Source: Pseudomonadota bacterium
Lineage (GTDB): Bacteria > Pseudomonadota > Alphaproteobacteria > Reyranellales > Reyranellaceae
Assembly (NCBI GenBank): GCA_018240695.1
Contig: JAFEFH010000009.1
Location: 1 to 45,344 of the forward strand
DNA length: 45,344 nt
Direction of reading: 5' to 3'
Part shown: positions 35,648 to 44,192 of the stretch, piece by piece
Numbering within the stretch: the first letter of the stretch is position 1
Layout of the letters: each line of letters opens with the position of its first letter
Position numbers and translations under genes: made by a program
Notes under the pieces: generated by a model
Databases searched by the model: none
Seen by the model: the letters and a program-made list of their open reading frames with translations, nothing else
What the model was told of the DNA's origin: nothing

Positions 35648-36681
35648 CGGGCGATGCGCGTGCAGGACACCGTGGTGCCGCCGAACGACGGGATGAACGC
35701 CGAGTGCTTGCCCGGACCGCCGGCGACCGTGATGTGGATGTCATCGGGAGAGCGGCCGATCGTCAGCCAGTCGCCGTCCGGCTTGTGCCCGGTGGTCTCG
35801 TAGGTCTTGAGGTTTTCCTTCGACAGGCGCGAAAGGTGGATGCGCGAGCGCCTCCACAGTTCCTGGCGGATGCTGTCGAGGGTGAAGCCGTCGCGCTTCA
35901 GCGTGGCGGCATGCTCGGGGCCGATGACGACGAACATCGGGCCCTTGCCGTAGACCGTGTTGGCGCCCGGATTCGCCATGCCGGCGCCGAAGGTCGTCAG
36001 CAGGCCGTCGCCCGTGGTGCTGCCGTGGTCGTTCAGGTTGTGCGGGCCTTCGCCCGACATGACCGTGACCACGCTGTCCGTGGGCGCGAAGCCGCGCTGC
36101 ACGTGATAGGGCGTCCAGGGATTCTCTTCCTCGTTCTCGCCGAAGCAGAAGGTGAACTTGGCAGGATTGCCCTGGGTCGAGCGGTCCATCTCGCCGGGCT
36201 TGGCGCCGGCGACGTTCAGCAGCATCAGGCCGAGCGCGCGGCCGATGGTGGCATTGGCCTGCCAGCCCTGGCCGAAGCAGTTGGTGCCGCAGTTGATGTT
36301 CAGTTCCTTGCGGATCGGCCCACTGACCATGACCATCGGCGCGCAGGAGTGCGTCGTCGCGAGCGTGCCGTGGAGATTGTATTCGGGATCAAGCACGCCG
36401 CGCAGCGCGGCGGTCACGACCGGGAAGTACTCCGCCTTGCAGCCCGCCATCACCGCGTTGGCGGCGAGCGCCTGCACGGTCGGGATGATCTGGCGCGGCG
36501 GCACCGGCGCGTAGGGCCGGTTGTCGCCGCGAACCGTCTCGACGAACTTCGCGACCTTGGCCTCGGTGGGCACGAAGAGCGGCATGCCGTCGCTCCAGCC
36601 CTGCTCGGTCGCGAACTCGTTGAAAGCCTCGACGTCCATGTCGTCGAGGTCGATCACTTCCTTGTCGGCGATATCGGTCAT
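35644..36681 (-). CDS. Uncharacterised three-cysteine protein of the selenoprotein operon, paralogue A
   Basis: A 345-residue soluble protein. After an acidic N-terminus (about 1-25) comes WSDGMPLFVPTEAKV at 29-43. The cysteines shared with paralogue B are C81 (AGC), C135 (TNCFGQGWQANATIGRAL) and C179 (AKFTFC); C113 and C131 are extra. The C-terminus ends with a GGPGKHSAFIPSFGGTTVS segment that corresponds to the GGAGYKMAYLPIWGGGSQTV end of B. Its ATG lies inside the stop of the UGSC selenoprotein gene, so it is translationally coupled to it. Function unknown; equal-spaced cysteines and the operon suggest a redox partner or a substrate-converting enzyme served by the selenoprotein. Confidence 0.8.
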   Translation of the reverse strand: MTDIADKEVIDLDDMDVEAFNEFATEQGWSDGMPLFVPTEAKVAKFVETVRGDNRPYAPVPPRQIIPTVQALAANAVMAGCKAEYFPVVTAALRGVLDPEYNLHGTLATTHSCAPMVMVSGPIRKELNINCGTNCFGQGWQANATIGRALGLMLLNVAGAKPGEMDRSTQGNPAKFTFCFGENEEENPWTPYHVQRGFAPTDSVVTVMSGEGPHNLNDHGSTTGDGLLTTFGAGMANPGANTVYGKGPMFVVIGPEHAATLKRDGFTLDSIRQELWRRSRIHLSRLSKENLKTYETTGHKPDGDWLTIGRSPDDIHITVAGGPGKHSAFIPSFGGTTVSCTRIAR

Positions 36682-37196
36682 TTGCTCGTCGCCTCGGTCA
36701 GGCCCTTGGTGGCGGCTTCAATACGTTCCCGCAACTCCTCGGCATTGAGGCCGCCGACGGGATGTTTCACGACGATCAGTCGCGGCTCGACCTTGCGGGC
36801 TTTCGCCTGGGCCAGGACGAGCGGCTTGAATGTCTCAGTGGCGACCACGAAAGCAGTGATGCCGAGCTTCTCGAGTTCGAGGCTGTCGTGGAAACTCCAC
36901 GATGAACAGCTTCCTCAATCCCCTAAGGCTAGAATCGCCGCCCTGTAGTTCTTGGCGATGTCCTGGATCAGCTCCTTCGGAGCCGGCTGGCTGGCGCTGT
37001 TCTTGGCCATGAACTTGATGTTCTCGACCTGGCGGTGTGCGCTCAGCTTGCCGCGGATGCCTTCGAGCAGCTCGCGCGCGTTCGGCTTGGAGTTCGACAT
37101 CAGCGCGATCGCGTCGGTCTGCCAGTTGACCGGCTTCAGCGACACTTTCTCGGCGGAAGTGGCCGACAGGCCGAAGGTGGGATTGAAGATACGCAT
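36678..37196 (-). CDS. UGSC-family selenoprotein (in-frame TGA = selenocysteine 94)
   Basis: Read through the TGA at 36915-36917, this frame encodes 172 residues. Residues 1-93 (MRIFNPTFGLSATSAEKVSL to AILALGD) are followed by Sec94-Gly-Ser-Cys97, then SSWSFHDSLELEKLGITAFV and an alpha/beta-like tail ending in TEATSK. The U-G-S-C motif names a selenoprotein family known from selenoproteome surveys; UxxC resembles the CxxC of thiol oxidoreductases. The 78 codons after the TGA show normal GC-rich coding bias and no other stop, and the final TGA overlaps the next start by ATGA. A SECIS-like hairpin follows the TGA. AGGAG lies just before the ATG, and the trxR-like gene ends 12 bases upstream. 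The alternative, a truncated 93-residue protein, leaves the conserved tail unexplained. Confidence 0.88.
36882..36910 (-). promoter_or_regulatory. Bacterial SECIS-like hairpin directing Sec insertion
   Basis: On the minus strand the mRNA folds, 4 nt after the UGA, as GCUG (36910-36907), a 4-nt UUCA bulge, a perfect 7-bp upper stem UCGUGGA/UCCACGA (36902-36896 with 36892-36886), an apical loop GUU (36895-36893), and the closing CAGC (36885-36882). There are 19 nt between the UGA and the loop, and the loop begins with G. As I recall, bacterial SECIS models ask for a loop 16-37 nt from UGA with a G in its first two positions and allow a bulged U below the stem; this element fits. It lies wholly inside the coding sequence. 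Confidence 0.8.
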
Positions 37197-37208
37197 CGAG
37201 GTTTCTCC

Positions 37209-38081
37209 TCAGTTCTTTTTCAGGGCCGCCACGATGGCTTTCGCCGTCCGCTCTCCGTCGGCGACCGCGTCCGTGAGATAGGGACGAGTGCCGGCGCGAA
37301 CATCGCCCACGGCGTAGACCGTAGGCACCGAGGTGCGGCCCTCGGCATCGACAACGATATGCCCCGCGCCGTCGCGTGCAAGCGAATCCGGCAGGAATTC
37401 CGCAGCGGGAGACTGGTTCACGTAGACGAAGACCGCGCTGGTCGGAATGGACTTCCGCTGCCCCTCGCTCTCGACGGTGATGGCCTCCAGCCCATTGGCG
37501 CCCTCAAGGCCGACGATGCGGCCGACAAGCTGGGACACACCCGGTGGCGCCTCGACGGCGGTGGTGTCGATCAAGGTGACGTCACCCGCTACTCCCGAGA
37601 GTTCGCGGGCCTCGACGGCACCCCAGCCCTGGGCCCCGGCCACGACGACGGGCAGACCGGCATAAAGGGGGCCATCGCACGCCGCACAATGGGAGATGCC
37701 GCGTCCCTCGAACTCGTCCTCGTTGGCGAGACCCAGTTTGCCTTTGTTGAGGCCAGTCGCGACGACCAGCAGGCGGGCGGTATGGCTCTCGCCCTCGGCT
37801 GTCTCGATGGTCCAGGGCTCGCCGCCGGAGATCCTGTTCACGTCGCCGAAGCCCATCTCGACGCCCGCGACGGCGGCCTCGTCGGTCAGGCGGGCAGCCA
37901 TGTCCGGGCCGGGCCAGGGCTCTTCGAAGTCGTGCAACTCTGTGAGGTTGATCAGGACGCCGCCGGGCGCGAGCCGTTCGAGGCAGAGGGTCTTGAGTCC
38001 GCTGCGTGCCACTTCGGTCGCGGTGGTGAGGCCGGCCGGGCCGGCGCCGATGACGATGACGTCGTAGGAGGGGGTGCTCAT
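37209..38081 (-). CDS. Thioredoxin reductase-like FAD/NAD(P) disulfide oxidoreductase
   Basis: A 290-residue flavoprotein of the low-molecular-weight thioredoxin reductase family. The FAD motif GAGPAG is at 12-17, the redox-active C132-A-A-C135 in SHCAACDGPLYAG, and the second FAD motif in TVYAVGDVRAG near 258-268. The NADPH domain is unusual: the glycine motif is VAGAQGWGAVEA (147-158), and the HRRxxxR that binds the 2'-phosphate is missing, the strand reading VTLIDTTAVEAPPGV. The electron donor may therefore be NADH or something else. It ends 12 bases before the selenoprotein start and leads the operon, so reducing the UGSC protein is its most likely task (inference). Confidence 0.88.
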   Translation of the reverse strand: MSTPSYDVIVIGAGPAGLTTATEVARSGLKTLCLERLAPGGVLINLTELHDFEEPWPGPDMAARLTDEAAVAGVEMGFGDVNRISGGEPWTIETAEGESHTARLLVVATGLNKGKLGLANEDEFEGRGISHCAACDGPLYAGLPVVVAGAQGWGAVEARELSGVAGDVTLIDTTAVEAPPGVSQLVGRIVGLEGANGLEAITVESEGQRKSIPTSAVFVYVNQSPAAEFLPDSLARDGAGHIVVDAEGRTSVPTVYAVGDVRAGTRPYLTDAVADGERTAKAIVAALKKN

Positions 38082-38223
38082 CGGCGTTTAATCAGCGCTC
38101 GCGCGCGCGAAATCAAGCCGCTTGAACCTTTCGACGGGGCGGCGCGGCCCTGGGGCGCGGATTTTGCACACAGGATTCCGCCTTTAACTGTCGTAAGGTC
38201 GCCATGAAGGAAAATATCAGGGC

Positions 38224-39141
38224 ATGGCGTATTTCTCCCAGCAGCTGATCAACGCCATCACGCTCGGTGCGATCTATGGCTTGATCGCCATCGGCTACAC
38301 GATGGTCTACGGCATCATCGGCATGATCAATTTCGCCCACGGCGACATTTTCATGATCGGTGCCTTCATTTCGCTGATCGGCTTCCTGATCTGTGCCGCA
38401 CTCGGCATCAACTCGGCACCCTTGGCCATCGTGCTGGTCCTGCTGATGGCGATGGCTTTCACGGCGGTCTACGGCTGGGCCATCGAACGAACGGCCTACC
38501 GTCCGTTACGCGGCTCGTTCCGGCTGGCGCCGCTGATCTCGGCGATCGGCGTGTCGATCCTGCTCGAGAACTACGTCCAGCTGGCGCAAGGGGCGCGGCC
38601 GAAGCCGGGCGGCGGCTCGATCGTCACCGGCGGCTTCACGCTGTTCAGCTCCGATGGGTTCGATGTCCGGGTGACGTGGCTTCAGATCGTCATCGTCGTG
38701 GTCACGGTCGTGCTGATGGCAGGCTTCACGTGGCTCATCGCCTCGACGTCGCTCGGCCGGCGCCAGCGGGCCTGCGAGCAGGACATGAAGATGGCCTCGC
38801 TGCTCGGCGTGAATGTCGACCGCACGATCTCGCTCACCTTCGTGATGGGCGCCGCACTGGCCGCCGTCGCCGGCATGCTGTTCCTGATGTACTACGGCGT
38901 CGTCGACTTCTTCATCGGCTTCCTTGCGGGCATCAAGGCGTTCACCGCGGCGGTGCTGGGCGGCATCGGCTCGTTGCCCGGCGCCATGCTGGGCGGCCTG
39001 GCGATCGGCCTGATCGAGGTCTTCTGGGCCGGCTATTTCTCGAGCGAGTACAAGGACGTCGCCGTGTTCGCGATCCTGGTCCTCGTGCTGATCTTCCGGC
39101 CGAGCGGGCTGCTCGGCAAGCCGGAGATCGAGAAGGTCTGA
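38224..39141 (+). CDS. livH: Branched-chain amino acid/amide ABC transporter permease LivH
   Basis: A 305-residue inner-membrane permease with eight to nine hydrophobic segments. [22 protein letters not shown] at the N-terminus and [14 protein letters not shown] are LivH signatures, and [20 protein letters not shown] near the C-terminus is the conserved permease block. It pairs with LivM to import branched-chain amino acids, amides or urea, the exact cargo depending on the binding protein. First gene of a six-gene run; LivM follows after 4 bases. The 142-base gap to the divergent redox operon must carry the promoters of both. Confidence 0.95.
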   Translation: MAYFSQQLINAITLGAIYGLIAIGYTMVYGIIGMINFAHGDIFMIGAFISLIGFLICAALGINSAPLAIVLVLLMAMAFTAVYGWAIERTAYRPLRGSFRLAPLISAIGVSILLENYVQLAQGARPKPGGGSIVTGGFTLFSSDGFDVRVTWLQIVIVVVTVVLMAGFTWLIASTSLGRRQRACEQDMKMASLLGVNVDRTISLTFVMGAALAAVAGMLFLMYYGVVDFFIGFLAGIKAFTAAVLGGIGSLPGAMLGGLAIGLIEVFWAGYFSSEYKDVAVFAILVLVLIFRPSGLLGKPEIEKV

Positions 39142-39145
39142 CCGG

Positions 39146-40557
<1,412 letters not shown>

Positions 40558-40561
<4 letters not shown>

Positions 40562-41356
40562 GCGTCCCCCTGATCGCGGTCGAGCACCTGACGATGCGCT
40601 TCGGCGGCCTCGTGGCGGTCGACGACGTCTCGTTCACCGCCCGGCCGCGCGAGATCACGGCGATCATCGGTCCGAACGGCGCGGGCAAGACCACGGTCTT
40701 CAACTGCATCACCGGTTTCTACAAGCCGACGGTCGGCCGCCTGACCTTGCGCGGCGACAAGGAGTACTTGCTCGAGCGCATGCTGGGCCACGAGATCGGC
40801 CAGCGCGCGCGGGTGGCGCGGACGTTCCAGAATATCCGCCTGTTCCCCGGCATGACCGCGCTCGAGAACCTGATGGTGGCGCAGCACAACAAGCTGATGC
40901 GTGCCTCGGGCATGAGCGTGTTCGGGCTGCTGGGCCTGAAGCGCTTCCGGATCGCCGAGGCCGATGCGGTCGAGATCGCGCGGCGCTGGCTGGAGCGCAT
41001 CGACCTCGTGGCCGATGCCGACCGGCCGGCGGGCGAGCTGCCGTACGGCGCGCAACGCCGCCTCGAGATCGCGCGCGCGATGTGCACGGAGCCGCGGCTT
41101 CTCTGCCTCGACGAGCCGGCGGCCGGCCTCAATCCGCGCGAATCGGCGGAGCTCAACAACCTGCTGGTGTCGATCCGCGACGAGGATGGCGTCGGCGTGC
41201 TGCTGATCGAGCACGACATGAGCGTCGTGATGAAGATCTCCGACCATGTCGTCGTCCTCGATTACGGCCGCAAGATCGCCGAGGGCGCGCCGGCCGCGGT
41301 GCGCGACGACCCGGCGGTGATCCAGGCGTATCTCGGCACGGACGACGAGGCGCTCG

Positions 41357-41364
<8 letters not shown>
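40558..41364 (+). CDS. livG: Branched-chain amino acid/amide ABC transporter ATP-binding protein LivG
   Basis: A 268-residue ATPase. Walker A is GPNGAGKTT at 38-46, the Q-loop lies in [12 protein letters not shown], the signature is [16 protein letters not shown], Walker B is [13 protein letters not shown], and the H-loop is [10 protein letters not shown]. The PAAGLNPxE D-loop and the RTFQNIRLF block separate LivG from LivF. ATG 40558 overlaps the livM stop; the frame continues open further upstream inside livM and is not coding there. It ends with an 8-base overlap with livF. Confidence 0.96.
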
Positions 41365-42066
<702 letters not shown>

Positions 42067-42070
<4 letters not shown>

Positions 42071-42429
42071 GCGACTTCGACATGCTGATGTTCGACTGGC
42101 TGGGCGATACGCTCGCCATGGTCCTGCTGTTCAACTTCGTGCTGATCGGGCCGGCGTCTTTCGCGACGGGGCAGGGGCTCGCCTCGACCTGGCGGCCGTG
42201 GCCGCAAATGATCCTCTACACGGCCCTGCTTTCGGCGGGCTTGCGCTTCTTCGACTACGCACTGGCCAATGGCGAGCTGTGGTCGGCTGGCGGTTTCATG
42301 CTGGGCTGGGCCGTTCAGGCAGCGCTGGCGGCGTTTGCTTTCCGGCTGACCCGCGTGCGCCAAATGGTGCGTCAATATCCGTGGCTTTACGCCCGCAAAG
42401 GCTTGCTGGGCTGGGAGGAGCGGCACTAA
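42067..42429 (+). CDS. Small membrane protein of the liv operon (DUF6867-like)
   Basis: A 120-residue protein with about three to four hydrophobic segments (MVLLFNFVLIGPASFATGQG, MILYTALLSAGLRFFDYALA, AAGGFMLGW-type WSAGGFMLGWAVQAALAAFAF) and a basic tail with two tryptophans (QYPWLYARKGLLGWEERH). Proteins of this size and pattern sit in liv operons of other alphaproteobacteria and I recall them under DUF6867. Function unknown; it is coupled to livF by ATGA and may stabilise or tune the permease. The binding-protein gene follows after 46 bases. Confidence 0.8.
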
Positions 42430-42475
42430 TCTTACAGGGCGCTCCGCCTCCGCGGGGCCAAAGAGGGAGACTTTC

Positions 42476-43588
42476 ATGAGCAGACTTTTCGGCACGCTTG
42501 CGGTGGCGGCGGTCGCCTTGGCGGCGACGCCGGCGCTGGCGCAGATCAAGATCGCGTCCGTCGGGCCGATGACCGGCCAGTACGCGGCGTTCGGCGAGCA
42601 GCTGAAGCGGGGCGCCGAGATGGCGGTGAAGGACATCAACGCCGCCGGCGGCGTGAACGGCCAGCAGCTCGTGCTGCAGATCGGCGACGATGCCTGCGAT
42701 CCCAAGCAGGCGACCGCCGTGGCCAACAAGCTGGTCGCCGACAAGGTCGTGTTCGTGGCCGGCCACTACTGCTCGGGCAGCTCGATCCCGGCGTCCGACA
42801 TCTACAAGGAAGGCAAGATCCTGCAGATCACGCCGGCCTCGACCAACATCAAGCTGACCGACGATGCGTTCGCCAAGGGCAACACCACGGTGTTCCGCAC
42901 CTGCGGCCGCGACGACGTGCAGGGCACGACGGTCGGCGCCTACCTCCTGAAGTGGCATCGCAACGCCAAGGTCGCGATCCTTCACGACAAGTCGCCCTAC
43001 GGTAAGGGCGTTGCCGACGAGACCAAGAAGGCCTTGAACAAGGGCGGCATGCGCGAGGCGATGTACGAGTCGTACAACGACACGGACAAGGACTTCACCG
43101 CCCTCATCAACAAAATGAAGCAGGCGAAGATCGAGATGATCGTGCTGGGCGGCTATCACACCGCGGGCGCGATGCTGATCAAGCAGTCGCGCGAGCAGGG
43201 CCTGGCCTCGCAGATGGTCGGCTTCGACGCGCTCGAGGATCCGGAGTTCGCCAAGCTCGGCGGCGCCGCGACCGACGGCGTGCTGATGTCGTTTCCGCCG
43301 AAGGCCGAGGACGATCCCAAGAATGCCGACCTCGTGAAGAAGTTCCGCGACTCCAAGTATGAGCCGACGGGCTACACGCTCTTCACCTACGCCGCCGTGA
43401 AGGTGTGGGCGGAGGCCGCGGCCAAGGCCAAGTCGACCGACGCGGCTGCCGTCGCCGCGGCGCTGCGCCAGGGCACCTACCAGTCGGCCGTTGGCCCGCT
43501 CGCCTTCGACCAGAAGGGCGACATCAAGAACGCCGCCTACGACATCTACGTCTGGAAGGACGGCAAGTCGTTCCCGGCGACCAAGTAG
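42476..43588 (+). CDS. livK: Branched-chain amino acid/amide ABC transporter substrate-binding protein LivK
   Basis: A 370-residue periplasmic binding protein with signal peptide MSRLFGTLAVAAVALAATPALA and mature start QIKIASVGPMTGQYAAFGEQ, the type I periplasmic-binding fold of LivJ/LivK. VNGQQLVLQIGDDACDPKQA and GHYCSGSSIPASDIYKEG are standard ligand-pocket segments, and C64 and C102 (DACDP, HYCSG) are placed to form the usual disulfide. It sits last in the operon, with its own GAGGGAGA ribosome-binding site at 42463-42470, allowing higher translation than the membrane genes. A strong terminator follows. Confidence 0.95.
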   Translation: MSRLFGTLAVAAVALAATPALAQIKIASVGPMTGQYAAFGEQLKRGAEMAVKDINAAGGVNGQQLVLQIGDDACDPKQATAVANKLVADKVVFVAGHYCSGSSIPASDIYKEGKILQITPASTNIKLTDDAFAKGNTTVFRTCGRDDVQGTTVGAYLLKWHRNAKVAILHDKSPYGKGVADETKKALNKGGMREAMYESYNDTDKDFTALINKMKQAKIEMIVLGGYHTAGAMLIKQSREQGLASQMVGFDALEDPEFAKLGGAATDGVLMSFPPKAEDDPKNADLVKKFRDSKYEPTGYTLFTYAAVKVWAEAAAKAKSTDAAAVAAALRQGTYQSAVGPLAFDQKGDIKNAAYDIYVWKDGKSFPATK

Positions 43589-43604
43589 ACGCGACCATTT
43601 GGCG

Positions 43605-43632
43605 AAGGGGCCCGGCATGCCGGGCCCTTTTT
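43605..43632 (+). terminator. Rho-independent terminator after livK
   Basis: A GC-rich hairpin GGGCCCGG-CATG-CCGGGCCC (43608-43627, 8-bp stem that can extend one more pair into the loop) is followed by TTTTTC and preceded by AA. It lies 17-20 bases after the livK stop and ends the liv transcript before the rpiB promoter. Confidence 0.93.
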
Positions 43633-43681
43633 CTTTGTGTATCAGCGTCTTGTGGCTCGCTTTCCACGATTTTGCGGAGCG

Positions 43682-43711
43682 GTGACATCGCGACCCCGGA
43701 TGTTGTATACC
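43682..43711 (+). promoter_or_regulatory. Candidate sigma-70-type promoter for rpiB-glyA
   Basis: GTGACA at 43682-43687 differs by one base from the -35 consensus. TATACC at 43706-43711 (four of six to the -10 consensus) follows after 18 bases. The position, 34 bases before the rpiB ATG and downstream of the liv terminator, is right for this pair. A short inverted repeat CCCGG...CCGGG overlaps the -10 region (43695-43714). Alphaproteobacterial promoters are variable, so the match is tentative. Confidence 0.4.
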
Positions 43712-43744
43712 GGGACTCAACAGATAGAGGGGAACGGTCGGCGA

Positions 43745-44179
43745 ATGGCGGGGGCCACGATCGCGGTCGCGTCGGATCATGCCGGCTACGACCTGAAGGA
43801 AATCCTGAAACGGGATCTCGAGGAGGCGGGGTACGCCGTGCTCGATCTCGGCACCAACTCGACCGCGTCCGTCGATTATCCGGACTTCGGCAAGGCCATG
43901 GGTGACGCGATCGCCGGCGGCAAGGCCGAGCGCGGCGTGCTGGTCTGCGGCTCGGGCATCGGCATCTCGATCGCCGCCAATCGCAACCCCAAGGTGCGGG
44001 CCGTCCTGGCCCACGACGCCACGTCGGCGCGCCTGGCGCGCGAGCACAACGATGCCAACGTCGTGGCCTTCGGCCAGCGGCTGACCGGCATCGAGGTCGC
44101 GCGCGAGGCCATGAAAGTGTTCCTCGCCACCAAGTTCGAAGGCGGGCGTCATGCCGGCCGTGTCGCAAAGCTCTCGTAG
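43745..44179 (+). CDS. rpiB: Ribose 5-phosphate isomerase B
   Basis: A 144-residue RpiB/LacAB-fold isomerase that interconverts ribose 5-phosphate and ribulose 5-phosphate in the non-oxidative pentose phosphate pathway. SDHAG at 10-14 and the anion-hole [13 protein letters not shown] at 68-80, with catalytic C68, are the family marks, and [18 protein letters not shown] contains the phosphate-binding residues. ATG 43745 is used although the frame is open for 36 more codons upstream, because that extension covers the predicted promoter. glyA starts 13 bases downstream, an order common in alphaproteobacteria. Confidence 0.95.
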   Translation: MAGATIAVASDHAGYDLKEILKRDLEEAGYAVLDLGTNSTASVDYPDFGKAMGDAIAGGKAERGVLVCGSGIGISIAANRNPKVRAVLAHDATSARLAREHNDANVVAFGQRLTGIEVAREAMKVFLATKFEGGRHAGRVAKLS

Positions 44180-44192
44180 AGGTGTAGTTGAT

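Noticed and set aside
36915..37196. A stand-alone 93-residue protein ending at TGA 36915-36917
   Set aside because: Coding sequence continues in the same frame for 78 codons to a stop coupled to the next gene, and a SECIS-like hairpin follows the TGA. The short product would lack the whole U/C active site.
36678..37196. A pseudogene broken by a nonsense mutation
   Set aside because: There is only one TGA, it lies exactly in the U-G-S-C position, the frame is otherwise intact, and the neighbouring genes are coupled and undamaged. A random nonsense change would be unlikely to fall there with a fitting hairpin.
42430..42475. An attenuator between the small membrane protein gene and livK
   Set aside because: The GC-rich bases could form a weak hairpin, but there is no U-run and the segment mainly provides the livK ribosome-binding site.
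44180..44192. A glycine or tetrahydrofolate riboswitch before glyA
   Set aside because: Only 13 bases separate rpiB and glyA, too short for any riboswitch, and the sequence upstream of rpiB shows no glycine-aptamer pattern that I can recognise.
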